In this document: in pieces, positions 25,764 through 34,082 of the stretch
Position numbering within the stretch: the stretch's first letter is position 1
How the letters are laid out: each line of letters begins with the position of its first letter
Assembly (NCBI GenBank): GCA_947624325.1
Contig: CANQJT010000001.1
Coordinates: forward strand, 186,001-250,000
Reading direction: 5' to 3'
Length of the DNA stretch: 64,000 bases
Source: Candidatus Gastranaerophilales bacterium
GTDB taxonomy: Bacteria > Cyanobacteriota > Vampirovibrionia > Gastranaerophilales > Gastranaerophilaceae
Made by a program: the position numbers and the translations under genes
Notes under the pieces: generated by a model
Told to the model about the DNA's origin: nothing
Database searches by the model: none
What the model saw: the letters and a program-made list of their open reading frames with translations, nothing else

Positions 25764-25891
25764 ACAAACTCCTAACCAAGACCATTAGTAAATATCGACA
25801 AAAAAATAAAAAACTTTATTATTTTTAATTAGAAATTAACAAATTTTCACAATAATGATGTTATGAAAATAGTGTTTATAAAGTAGTTAAA

Positions 25892-26236
25892 TTACCATTT
25901 TTTAAAAATAAAAAATACGGCAAGTATTATAAAACAGAAGCCGACAAGGTAATTCCATCTGAATTCTTCTTTAAGGTAGAGAACGGAAAAAACACTGAAT
26001 ACAATAAGTGTTATAACTTCTTGAATTGTTTTAAGCTGGGCAGCAGTAAAAAATTCGTGACCTATTCTGTTTGCAGGGACTTGAAAGCAGTATTCAAGAA
26101 GTGCAATACCCCAGCTGACGAGTATAACAATCCATAGTGCGGTGCTTTTATATTTAAGGTGTCCGTACCAAGCGAAGGTCATAAATATATTTGATATTGT
26201 CAATAAAATTATTGGTAAAAATTGTCTGATAATCAT
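25892..26236 (-). CDS. DUF486/DMT-family small membrane protein
   Basis: A 114-residue protein with four hydrophobic segments. The block WGIALLEYCFQVPANRIGH followed by AAQLKTIQEVITL is diagnostic of the DUF486 family, which is distantly related to drug/metabolite transporters. The C-terminus is basic (FKKW). Function in the family is unknown. It reads away from the tmRNA region. Confidence 0.85.
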   Translation of the reverse strand: MIIRQFLPIILLTISNIFMTFAWYGHLKYKSTALWIVILVSWGIALLEYCFQVPANRIGHEFFTAAQLKTIQEVITLIVFSVFSVLYLKEEFRWNYLVGFCFIILAVFFIFKKW

Positions 26237-26278
26237 AGTTTTGTGTAGTCTAAGAATGAAGATTGAAATATTTTTTCA

Positions 26279-26308
26279 TTTACTAAAAGAATGGAGCCGG
26301 AGAGATTC
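26279..26308 (+). repeat. Duplicated tmRNA 3'-end segment (attachment-site-like copy)
   Basis: 29 of 30 bases match 26433-26462, which covers the last bases of the tmRNA gene and its flank. The copies are direct repeats 154 bp apart. This is what integration or excision of an element at ssrA leaves behind. Confidence 0.7.
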
Positions 26309-26432
26309 TCTTGAATCGTAGGCGAGCGATTGCGAGCCGTACGAGGCAGGATACTTGTATAAGCAGAACTCGGTTAAATGCGACAACGAGAGCATTTAAC
26401 AAGTTCGTAATCTCGTTCTTTATACTTTTGAG
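26309..26432. other. GC-rich non-coding segment between the two tmRNA-end copies
   Basis: 124 bases, clearly richer in G/C and CG dinucleotides (for example GGCGAGCGATTGCGAGCC) than the surrounding sequence. No convincing gene. It may be the remnant of an integrated element. Confidence 0.5.
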
Positions 26433-26445
26433 TTTACTAAAAGAA

Positions 26446-26837
26446 TGGAGACGGAGAGATTCGAACTCTCGTCCGGAATGGGATATAAACCTGCATCTAC
26501 ATGTGTAGGTCTGTTAATTTAGGTAAAATTACGGCACGAACCTTTCCTATAAAGATACCATAGCATTTTATACTGATACGCAGTTTGGAAGTAAAACTTA
26601 ATTCCGCTACTTCCGTTGCGGAACTGCAGCTTGCATAGTGGCGCTATACTAAACGGCAAGCTGGTCTAGCATAACGGCTGAACTGCGCTTACGCAGCAAG
26701 AGCAGCTGCTCTTGAAAAATCAGCTTTTACTACGTTGTTTGTAGCGTTTATTTTAGTTTGCTCGTTGATAAACGGGAACAGCGCCCGTACACGCAGCCTG
26801 ATTACATCAATCCACCCGTCAAATCCAAAACGTCCCC
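26446..26837 (-). ncRNA. ssrA: tmRNA (transfer-messenger RNA)
   Basis: Read on the minus strand, the 5' end is GGGGACGTTTTGGATTTGAC and the 3' end is GAGAGTTCGAATCTCTCCGT followed by CTCCA. The acceptor stem GGGGACG/CGTCTCC pairs with one G-U. The T-arm carries GTTCGAATC. The tag open frame, near 26760-26700, reads ATNNVVKADFSRAAALAA and ends in TAA. The Ala resume codon, the NN start and the ALAA end are as in cyanobacterial tags. The terminal CCA is not encoded. Length is 392 bases. It rescues stalled ribosomes together with SmpB. Confidence 0.95.
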
Positions 26838-26864
26838 ATATTTAATTATCAATGTACTAAATTT

Positions 26865-26873
26865 ATTATAACA
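26865..26873 (-). promoter_or_regulatory. Extended -10 promoter of tmRNA
   Basis: Minus strand TGTTATAAT, matching TGnTATAAT, about 28 bases upstream of the mature 5' end. Implies a short 5' leader removed by processing. Confidence 0.55.
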
Positions 26874-26982
26874 CACATATTTATAATTTTTGTAAACAAT
26901 ACTATAGAATTAGTTCTCAAGGGTTATATTTTTTTAAATTTTATGTTATAAATACTATGATGTAAAAAAAACGGAGGCAGTT

Positions 26983-28707
26983 ATGACAGTAGGTTCATTT
27001 GTATTTATGTTACATTCACATCTTCCGTATTATCGTAAAGCCGGAATGTGGCCCTTTGGTGAAGAAAATCTTTATGAATGTATGTCAGAAACATATGTTC
27101 CATTATTAAATGCGATTTCAGAATTATATGAAGAGGAAGGAATAAAGGCTAAATTAACGGTCGGTATTACTCCTATATTAGCTGAACAATTAAATGATGA
27201 GCATTTGCAAAACGGTTTTGTCGAATATTTAGATTCTAAGATAAAAGCTGTATCTGAGGATTTAGAAAGATATCCTGATCCTAATGTAGAGCATTCTCAA
27301 CATTTAAAATATCTTGCTAAATATTATTTTGACTGGTATAACCATATAAAAGATTCATTTGTTAACAAATACAATAAGGATTTAATAAGTGCATTTAAAA
27401 AATATCAGGACTTGGGATGCATTGAAATAACGACATCAGGTGCTACTCACGGATTTTCACCGTTACTTGCAACAGATTCAAACTTAAATGCTCAATTTAA
27501 GGTTGGTCAGGATACAACAAAAAGACTTTTCGGAAAGAAAGCAAAAGGCTGCTGGCTCCCCGAATGTGCCTACAGACAAGGATATGAATTTACCGGCAAA
27601 GACGGACAAAAGAAATGGCGTCCTGCTATAGAAGTAACTCTTCAAAATAATGATATTGAATATTTCTTTACGGAATCTCACGTAATTGAAGGCGGAAATT
27701 CTGTCGGTGAAAGAAGAGTTGTAGGTATATACGGAAATATTGAATATATTCCTCTTCCAAAAAGGGAAGCTACAGGATATGACACATATTCTGCATATTG
27801 GCTCCCAGATGCACAAGTTGCTGTAATGGGAAGAAATGACAGAGCAGGTTTCCAAGTTTGGTCTGCGGCTGACGGCTACCCCGGTGACGGATGTTACAGA
27901 GAATTTCATAAAAAAGACGATAAATCAGGTATGAATTACTGGAGAATTACTTCATCTAAGACAGATTTAGGTAATAAAATGCTTTATGACCCTGTGTTAG
28001 CAATGAATCAGGTAAATTCAAATTCAGACCACTATACTACACTTTTATATCATCTATTAAATGATTATAAAAAATCACACAACGGAAAAGAAGGTTTAAT
28101 TATGGTGTCATTTGATACCGAATTATACGGACACTGGTGGTTTGAAGGTGTTGAATTTATTAAACAGGTTATAAGAAAAATTAATAATTATATTCCTGAA
28201 ATTGAAAGATGCACAGCAGGTGAATATTTGGAAAAACATCCGCCTGTTGATACAATTCAAATACCTGAAAGCTCATGGGGACAAGGCGGTCATTTCTATG
28301 TATGGATGAACCACTTAACCGAATGGATGTGGCCTATTATTCATGCCTGCGAAAAGAGAATTATTGATGTTGTATCTAAATATGAAAAGATACCGGAAGA
28401 TAAGCTTTTACATAGGGCCTTAAACCAGCTTGCAAGAGAGAACTTATTGCTTCAAAGTTCAGATTGGCCTTTTTTAATAACAACATGGCAAGCTAAAGAT
28501 TATGCAACCGAAAGATTTCAAGAACATGTTGCAAGGTTTGAAAAAATTGCAGATATGATTGAATCAGGTAATATAAATGACTATGAATTACAGCAGATTG
28601 AATCTATTGATAATTGTTTCCCTGTAATTGATTACAGAGTATATTTACCGATAGAAGAAGGTGTAATTCCTCAGCAAGAAGCAAAACTTGCTCCGTTATA
28701 TCAATAA
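26983..28707 (+). CDS. Glycoside hydrolase family 57 protein (glucan branching enzyme-like)
   Basis: A 574-residue GH57 enzyme. N-terminal FVFMLHSHLPYYRKAG is conserved family region 1; region 3 CWLPECAYRQG contains the nucleophile Glu194; region 4 VSFDTELYGHWWFEG carries the acid Asp (about residue 385). A C-terminal helical region follows with WPFLITTW. The order and length fit 1,4-alpha-glucan branching enzymes of the cyanobacterial/thermophile GH57 type. The window also contains a glycogen synthase-like protein, supporting a glycogen role. CGGAGG precedes the ATG. Confidence 0.85.
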   Translation: MTVGSFVFMLHSHLPYYRKAGMWPFGEENLYECMSETYVPLLNAISELYEEEGIKAKLTVGITPILAEQLNDEHLQNGFVEYLDSKIKAVSEDLERYPDPNVEHSQHLKYLAKYYFDWYNHIKDSFVNKYNKDLISAFKKYQDLGCIEITTSGATHGFSPLLATDSNLNAQFKVGQDTTKRLFGKKAKGCWLPECAYRQGYEFTGKDGQKKWRPAIEVTLQNNDIEYFFTESHVIEGGNSVGERRVVGIYGNIEYIPLPKREATGYDTYSAYWLPDAQVAVMGRNDRAGFQVWSAADGYPGDGCYREFHKKDDKSGMNYWRITSSKTDLGNKMLYDPVLAMNQVNSNSDHYTTLLYHLLNDYKKSHNGKEGLIMVSFDTELYGHWWFEGVEFIKQVIRKINNYIPEIERCTAGEYLEKHPPVDTIQIPESSWGQGGHFYVWMNHLTEWMWPIIHACEKRIIDVVSKYEKIPEDKLLHRALNQLARENLLLQSSDWPFLITTWQAKDYATERFQEHVARFEKIADMIESGNINDYELQQIESIDNCFPVIDYRVYLPIEEGVIPQQEAKLAPLYQ

Positions 28708-28722
28708 AAAATGTCAATTATA

Positions 28723-28755
28723 AAAAAGGAAGCGGTTTTAAATCGCTTCCTTTTT
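28723..28755. terminator. Bidirectional hairpin terminator
   Basis: AAAAAGGAAGCG pairs with CGCTTCCTTTTT around a 9-base loop, with A-run on one side and T-run on the other. It serves the GH57 gene and the convergent VWA gene. Confidence 0.85.
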
Positions 28756-29500
28756 ATTTGTTTATAATCATACCTTGAACTTCTTTTTGAAGGTTAAGAG
28801 AATCTTGTAAGCTGTCTTTGAGTTCTGCTGCGGTATTAGCATTATAGAATTTACCTGAAGCGACAAGTGCTACACATTTAAGCTGATTATTAGCATCTTC
28901 ATCACCGACGGCAAGTGCAATAACATCAATTTGAATATCATCACGGTATTTCATTAAATCAATAACAAAATCACAAGGACTTTCATCGCAGTTTTCACCG
29001 CCGTCACTGATTAATATAATACGTTTTTTCCCTGTTCCTTCACCGAAATCAAAAAATGCGGCTTGTTTTAAAGAATATGTAATTGGGGTCCAGCCAACTG
29101 CGTTAATTGATGTGAGTTTAGCATAAATATTACTTGCACTTCCTGCGGAAATAGGAGTTATAAGTTGTGATGCCGTACAGCTTTGTTTTGGGGTAAAACC
29201 TGTTCTATGTCCGTATACCCTAAGACCGACTTCTGTTTGTTCCGGTATCTGTGCAAGTATATCTTTCATCGTTGAAAGTGCGGCATCCAATTTTGTTGTA
29301 TGCCCAAGCCGTTCATTCATACTGTTTGAAAAATCAACAATAAACAAAATTTTATCTTTATCGCTTATTATTGGTGTTTTATTTTCTTTTATATCAGACG
29401 GTTTAAAATAATTGTACTCATCTTTTGCAGTTGATTTAACAGAGCAAAATATTAGCAAGAATGTCAAAATTATAATTATATATTTATTTTTCATATTCAC
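28754..29500 (-). CDS. Secreted VWA-domain protein 1
   Basis: A 248-residue protein with an N-terminal signal peptide (residues 1-24, hydrophobic IIIILTFLLIFCSV). The von Willebrand A domain has MIDAS motif DFSNS in FIVDFSNSMNERLG, then a conserved Thr region and ISDGGENCDESPCD, which resembles bacterial VWA proteins of the YfbK/CobT-unrelated secreted type. Predicted to bind metal and a protein partner outside the cytoplasm. Its neighbour upstream is a paralogue; both read left and are probably one unit. Confidence 0.8.
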   Translation of the reverse strand: MNMKNKYIIIILTFLLIFCSVKSTAKDEYNYFKPSDIKENKTPIISDKDKILFIVDFSNSMNERLGHTTKLDAALSTMKDILAQIPEQTEVGLRVYGHRTGFTPKQSCTASQLITPISAGSASNIYAKLTSINAVGWTPITYSLKQAAFFDFGEGTGKKRIILISDGGENCDESPCDFVIDLMKYRDDIQIDVIALAVGDEDANNQLKCVALVASGKFYNANTAAELKDSLQDSLNLQKEVQGMIINK

Positions 29501-29566
29501 CTGAAACTTTCAATAAAATATTATCAAAAAACAAATTTACTGTCATTACCCTTGTAGTTTGATGTT

Positions 29567-30328
29567 TTATTCGTTAAATTCCATAAGATAATTTTTGTAT
29601 TCAATTTTATTCGTATTGTAGGTTTGTTTACTTTTATTCGTTTGAAATTTAATATTATCAGAATCCATTTTGTTAGTAATATATTCAATAGATTTTTCTA
29701 ATTCATAAGGAGTATTAATATTAATAAAATTACCATTTGTTGCTGAAGTAAGACACTTGAGTCCTATAATATCTTTTTCACTTGCACCCAGTGAGACAAC
29801 ATTAATTTTAATATCTTTTCTTGTTTGCATAAGTTTTCTTATAAAGTTACAAGGATCGCCATTACAGTTTTCATATCCGTCCGTTACCAAGATTATTTGT
29901 TTTATATCTGCATCATCACTAAAATCTTCATTTATTGATTTATTTAATACAAATTCAATAGGTGAAGTACCGCTCGGAATTATTCCGTATAAACTCATTT
30001 CTATGCTTTCTTTGTTATTCGGCATAATATTGTTTAATTTTTCTGTTGAAGTGCAGAGTGTATAATTACTGACTCTACCTCTTGCTCTCAGCCTCTCAGG
30101 ATTCATCCCTATAGTCCTTAAACCAATATATTCACTATCATTTAGTGAATTTAAGATATTTATTACTGCCTTTTTTGCGTAGTAAAATTTTAACTCGTCT
30201 TCATAAGGTTCATACATGCTTGCCGATTGATCCAATAAAATTAAAGTTTCTTTTTTTGCACACGCATTTAATGGGACAAGTATAAGTATGAAAAAAATAA
30301 TAAGATTATATATTACAAGTTTTCTCAT
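29567..30328 (-). CDS. Secreted VWA-domain protein 2
   Basis: A 253-residue paralogue of the downstream protein. Signal peptide at residues 1-24, MIDAS DQSAS in LILLDQSASMYEP, and VTDGYENCNGDPCNF, which matches ISDGGENCDESPCD of protein 1. The C-terminal ~40 residues are polar and Lys/Asn-rich. The shared ENC-x3-PC segment gives two conserved cysteines, possibly a disulfide. Tandem duplication is the simplest explanation. The partner is unknown. Confidence 0.8.
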   Translation of the reverse strand: MRKLVIYNLIIFFILILVPLNACAKKETLILLDQSASMYEPYEDELKFYYAKKAVINILNSLNDSEYIGLRTIGMNPERLRARGRVSNYTLCTSTEKLNNIMPNNKESIEMSLYGIIPSGTSPIEFVLNKSINEDFSDDADIKQIILVTDGYENCNGDPCNFIRKLMQTRKDIKINVVSLGASEKDIIGLKCLTSATNGNFININTPYELEKSIEYITNKMDSDNIKFQTNKSKQTYNTNKIEYKNYLMEFNE

Positions 30329-30366
30329 AAGCTTTAGTTTATCAAAAAATCTTTATTGAGTATATA

Positions 30367-30396
30367 AAAAAGGAGGAACTTTTGTTCCTCCTTTTT
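30367..30396 (-). terminator. Strong hairpin terminator of the 53-residue gene
   Basis: AAAAAGGAGGAAC and GTTCCTCCTTTTT form a perfect 13-bp stem around TTTT. It lies 16 bases past the small gene's stop and upstream of the VWA pair, so the small gene is a separate transcript. Confidence 0.85.
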
Positions 30397-30411
30397 GTTT
30401 AACTTTATATA

Positions 30412-30573
30412 TTAACAACCTATGCCTAACATCTTTTTATACCAACTAAAAGTTTCAATATCACAACCGTTGAAAGTTGTTTTTAAAGCTTGTTTTTTTA
30501 AATATTTTTCAAATTCTTCAGTAAATTTTGATGTAATTGTGTTAGTATTTTTTGTTTCTACAGCAGTTGACAT
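30412..30573 (-). CDS. Small 53-residue protein, unrecognised
   Basis: An ATG at 30573 preceded by a near-perfect ribosome site (AAAAGGAGG), an open frame of 53 codons and a strong terminator immediately after: all marks of a real, possibly highly expressed gene. The N-terminal 16 residues are Thr/Asn/Ser-rich; then follow FTEEFEKYLKKQAL and TTFNGCDIETFSWYKKM, ending LGIGC. There are two cysteines, one at the extreme C-terminus. No transmembrane segment or signal peptide. I do not recognise it. A ribosomally made peptide precursor or a small regulatory protein are both possible. Confidence 0.75.
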   Translation of the reverse strand: MSTAVETKNTNTITSKFTEEFEKYLKKQALKTTFNGCDIETFSWYKKMLGIGC

Positions 30574-30757
30574 AGGGAGCCTCCTTTTAAAATCTAGTAC
30601 ATTTATAAAATGCGGTAAAGCGAATTAAGAATTATATATATATTTTAACATTTTTTTATAATTATTTCACTTTAGACAATAAGGTTAATTTCAATCAGTT
30701 ATATTTTATTTGATTTTTTGGATGTAAAAAATAATTAATTAAATTGTTTTTTTAATG

Positions 30758-31903
30758 TTAAAAATTATTATAATCGGGATTAATAGATATCCATTGGTAT
30801 GATTGCCTTTCTTGTTCATATGGTATTTCAATAAGGAATGTACCTCCGAATCTGCCTCTGCCAAATGTAATAAAACCTTGCTTTGCCAAATTCATTAGTG
30901 CTTTTCTTATTGTATTAGTACTTACATCAAATTTTTCAGATAAATCCTGCATCGAAGGAAGTTTATCGCCCGGATTATATTCTGATTTTATAAGGTTTAT
31001 AAGTTTTGATTCAATTTTTTGATATATATACAATGATGCATCTTTTGCATTTGCAAAAATTGAATTTTCTTTTAATTCATTATATGAATTGTCAAACGGA
31101 TTTTTTGCCAAGATAGTTCCGTACTTGCCTCTTCTTGTAATAACAATTCCTTCTTCATTAAGTATGCTGAAACAATCATGGATTGTTTTAACACTTACAT
31201 TAAATATTTGTGCAAGTTGTTCATGAGATAATATTTTTTCGCCGATTTGACAATTTTTAGACAAATACACTTTAATATCTTTAGTCAGTTTATCAACAAG
31301 TGTATCACCTGTTAATTTTTCAAAATTTACAATTTCATTATCAGAAATATGAGGAATTTCTTTTAAAATCCAGTTTGAATCGTTGCCTCGAGACTGTCTT
31401 GAATAAATAATTCCTTCTCTCATGAGAAATTCATATGCTAATCTTGTTGTATTTTGTGATACAGATAAAGCCTCTGACATTTTTCTTGTAGACGGAATGG
31501 GTTTACCAATTTTATATCTGTTATCAATAATTTGCTTTTTAATTGCTGAAATAACTTTATCTCTTTTAGAAGTAGACTTTATAACATTTGAAACGGGATT
31601 ATTATAATCTGAAATAAGTGTGCCTGTTTTTTGTTTTGATTTCAAAAAGCCTTCATCTTCAACGAATCTTATTGCATTTTGCACCGTACCGACACTGACA
31701 CCTAAATAGTCAGAAATTTCCGATTTTTTGGGTAATATGTCATTTTCTTTTATTTTATTACTTTTTACGGCAGATAATATCCAATTAATTATCCATTTTT
31801 TTATTAAAGACTCTTTAGGTTCAAAAGATGATGTAAAATCAGGAATTTCTTTTGGAAGTTCATTAATATCAATTTTTCTTTGGTTTTGAATATCTATAGG
31901 CAT
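30758..31903 (-). CDS. Regulator made of four tandem GntR-type winged helices
   Basis: A 381-residue protein with four successive GntR-like winged-helix units at about residues 31-98, 113-175, 202-265 and 291-358. Each has the pattern of LP/IPS-x-(8)-L-x-VS-x-(2)-T(I/V)-x-(3)-L/F-x-(2)-EG-(F/I), for example KLPSMQDLSEKFDVSTNTIR in the fourth. No ligand-binding (FadR, UTRA or MocR) domain is present. Classical GntR proteins have one DNA-binding unit. Two pairs could grasp four half-sites on DNA. It neighbours a response regulator and two operon heads that carry repeated palindromes (32839-32905). Confidence 0.8.
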   Translation of the reverse strand: MPIDIQNQRKIDINELPKEIPDFTSSFEPKESLIKKWIINWILSAVKSNKIKENDILPKKSEISDYLGVSVGTVQNAIRFVEDEGFLKSKQKTGTLISDYNNPVSNVIKSTSKRDKVISAIKKQIIDNRYKIGKPIPSTRKMSEALSVSQNTTRLAYEFLMREGIIYSRQSRGNDSNWILKEIPHISDNEIVNFEKLTGDTLVDKLTKDIKVYLSKNCQIGEKILSHEQLAQIFNVSVKTIHDCFSILNEEGIVITRRGKYGTILAKNPFDNSYNELKENSIFANAKDASLYIYQKIESKLINLIKSEYNPGDKLPSMQDLSEKFDVSTNTIRKALMNLAKQGFITFGRGRFGGTFLIEIPYEQERQSYQWISINPDYNNF

Positions 31904-32000
31904 AAAACACTCCGATTTTAATAATTATAAAACATGTCAATGATTTTTTTGTTATTTTTATGAAACAAATTAATATTTCGTTACTTTAAATAAATAATTA

Positions 32001-32666
32001 CTAAACTATGCCTTCTTTAATTGCTTTTACGGCAGCTTGTGTTCTGTCGTCAACAAGCAGTTTTTGTATTATGTTACATACGTGTGCTTTAGCTGTATGT
32101 TCGCTTATACAAAGTGTTTCAGCAATATCATTATTTGATTTTCCGTCAACAACCAGCTTTAGTACCTCGTATTCTCTTTGTGTTAAATTTGAGTGAGTAT
32201 TTTTAAACATTGCTCTTGATGTTTGCTTTTGAGGTACAATTTTTTCGTTTCGGTCTCTCAATACAGGTACAATTTTAGGATCAATCCACATGCCGCCTTC
32301 ATGTACAGTTTTAACAATATATAACAGCATTTCAGTGCTTATATCTTTTATTACATATGCATATACACCAAGAGAAAACACTTTTAATATTTCGTCTTCA
32401 TTATTTCGTGAAGAAAGTATTATAATTTTAGAGTTTTGATTTTCCTCTGTGAGTTTTTTAATTACCTTTATACCATTCATATCAGGCAATCCCAGGTCAA
32501 GAAGTATAATATCCGGCTTATTTGATAAGGCTTTTGATATTGCTTCTCTGCCTGTTTCCGCTTCTGCTATTACCTCGTAACCGTCAGCTTCGTCAAAAAG
32601 TGTTCTTATGCCGACTCTTATAAGCTTATGGTCTTCAACCAGCATTAATTTTATTGGGTCTGTCAT
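32001..32666 (-). CDS. NarL/LuxR-family response regulator
   Basis: A 221-residue two-domain response regulator. Receiver: acidic pair in LVEDHKLIR, phospho-acceptor Asp57 in IILLDLGLPDMNG, Lys in VIKDIS. Linker of about 25 residues. LuxR-type HTH: LTQREYEVLKLVVDGKSNNDIAETLCISEHTAKAH. No sensor kinase is adjacent, so it is an orphan here. Confidence 0.9.
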   Translation of the reverse strand: MTDPIKLMLVEDHKLIRVGIRTLFDEADGYEVIAEAETGREAISKALSNKPDIILLDLGLPDMNGIKVIKKLTEENQNSKIIILSSRNNEDEILKVFSLGVYAYVIKDISTEMLLYIVKTVHEGGMWIDPKIVPVLRDRNEKIVPQKQTSRAMFKNTHSNLTQREYEVLKLVVDGKSNNDIAETLCISEHTAKAHVCNIIQKLLVDDRTQAAVKAIKEGIV

Positions 32667-32838
32667 ATCCGCCTCCTACACCATAATAATTACTATACTT
32701 GTCATATTTATCCCTCTATATATATTTGATTTGTATGATTTAACTTTTTAAAAAAAAATTAATATAATATAAAATTAAATTTAAAAATCTTTTAAAATTT
32801 TTTAAAAAATTTTTTTTAATTTTTTTGTTATTATTTAA

Positions 32839-32905
32839 TATCTAATAGATATATAACTATAATATGTTTGTTAAATTATATCTAAAAGATTTATAACGAT
32901 AATAT
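32839..32905. promoter_or_regulatory. Two 27-bp direct repeats with palindromic core (likely operators)
   Basis: Copies at 32839-32865 and 32879-32905 share 24 of 27 bases and are exactly 40 bp apart (about four helical turns). The first contains TATCTAATAGATA, a perfect odd palindrome; each ends in a TATAAT-like box. They lie 37 bases upstream of the ATG at 32942. A third, partial copy (TATCTAATAGA) is at 33991 in front of the next gene. Confidence 0.6.
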
Positions 32906-32941
32906 TATTGTCATAATTTTTAGAAGAACTATAATAAAAAG

Positions 32942-33985
32942 ATGAAAAAAATATTATTTAGCATGACGGATGATAATTCAGCCGGATTATATGATGAAGA
33001 AATTAATGACATATATCATTCAAAAACCGGAGCATTGAAGGAAGCCATTGATAAATTTATTATCCCGAGTCAATTATCAAATCTTGTTAAGTTGAAAGAT
33101 GAGATAAATATTTTAGATATCTGTTACGGTATCGGTTATAATTCAAAGGCTGCATTTATATCAAAAGAAAAAGCAAATTTAAATATTGATTGTCTTGATA
33201 TAAATCCTATGTTAATATTTATTTCCCCTTTTATTAAAGATAACATTGATGATTTTGATTTAAAGATATACCTCTTCTCTGAAATATTAAAAAATTGCCG
33301 TGAATCTTCGGAATTTTATGTTAAAAACTTTAGTACAGTTTATTTAAAGGATGTTCAATTTTTTGAGCCTTCTATGATTAATTTTATCAAATTTTTAATT
33401 ACTGAGGGGTATATTTATAGTGGTTCATCTCTAAATCTTTCGTTTTTACATAATATATATTATAAGTATATATCGACTGACATGAAAAATAGTAAAAAAG
33501 CCAATAAATATAGTAATTCTAAAATTAACTTTAAAATAGGCGATGCAAGAAATACCCTTAAGGAACTTGATTCATTATATGATGTTATTTTTCTTGATGC
33601 ATTTTCTCCTCAAAAGGCTCCGGAATTATGGACAATAAATTTTATTAATTTAATAAAAAATAAAATGCATAATAATTCTGTTCTTCTTTCTTATTCAAAA
33701 TCAACTCCATTTAGAAGTGCATTACTTGAGCTTGGTTTTTTTGTCGGCAAAACTCTTATTAATGAAATTGATATGGGTACAGTTGCTTCAATGAATAAAA
33801 ATTATATTTTAAACACATTATCTGATTATGACCTTGCTTTAATTAATACCCGGGCAGGAATATTTTATGAGGATTCCGATTTTACTTTATCTTCAGCAGA
33901 TATTATTAAAAATCGTCTTATTAAAATATCTCGCTCAGATAAAATTTCACATACTTCTTTCTTAAAATCTTCTAAAATATTATAG
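32942..33985 (+). CDS. MnmC/MnmD-like SAM-dependent methyltransferase
   Basis: A 347-residue protein. SAM motif I is ILDICYGIGYNSKAAF; the diagnostic DUF752 block is YDVIFLDAFSPQKAPELWT, near-identical in pattern to the methyltransferase half of MnmC, which methylates 5-aminomethyl-2-thiouridine in the tRNA wobble position. The Rossmann core is interrupted by a ~70-residue insertion (about residues 120-190). The following gene is an FAD oxidoreductase, but not the MnmC oxidase type. A tRNA-modifying role is likely from the family. Confidence 0.78.
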   Translation: MKKILFSMTDDNSAGLYDEEINDIYHSKTGALKEAIDKFIIPSQLSNLVKLKDEINILDICYGIGYNSKAAFISKEKANLNIDCLDINPMLIFISPFIKDNIDDFDLKIYLFSEILKNCRESSEFYVKNFSTVYLKDVQFFEPSMINFIKFLITEGYIYSGSSLNLSFLHNIYYKYISTDMKNSKKANKYSNSKINFKIGDARNTLKELDSLYDVIFLDAFSPQKAPELWTINFINLIKNKMHNNSVLLSYSKSTPFRSALLELGFFVGKTLINEIDMGTVASMNKNYILNTLSDYDLALINTRAGIFYEDSDFTLSSADIIKNRLIKISRSDKISHTSFLKSSKIL

Positions 33986-33990
33986 TTATA

Positions 33991-34001
33991 TATCTAATAG
34001 A
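33991..34001 (+). promoter_or_regulatory. Third copy of the TATCTAATAGA motif
   Basis: TATCTAATAGA lies about 80 bases before the FAD oxidoreductase start and matches the first eleven bases of the repeat at 32839; an AT-rich ATTATATTATAA follows. It suggests shared control of the two genes. Confidence 0.45.
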
Positions 34002-34082
34002 ATTATATTATAAACTTTAATTAAAAATTTTATGAAAAAATAAAATAATTATAAAATTAATAAAGTAAATAGAGGTTAATTT

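Noticed and set aside
26311-26508. Open frame of 65 codons across the tmRNA 3' end
   Set aside because: Overlaps the tmRNA gene and the repeat; composition is not protein-like.
29757-30065. A + strand open frame of 102 codons within the VWA gene
   Set aside because: Mirror of the VWA coding sequence; no ribosome site or family.
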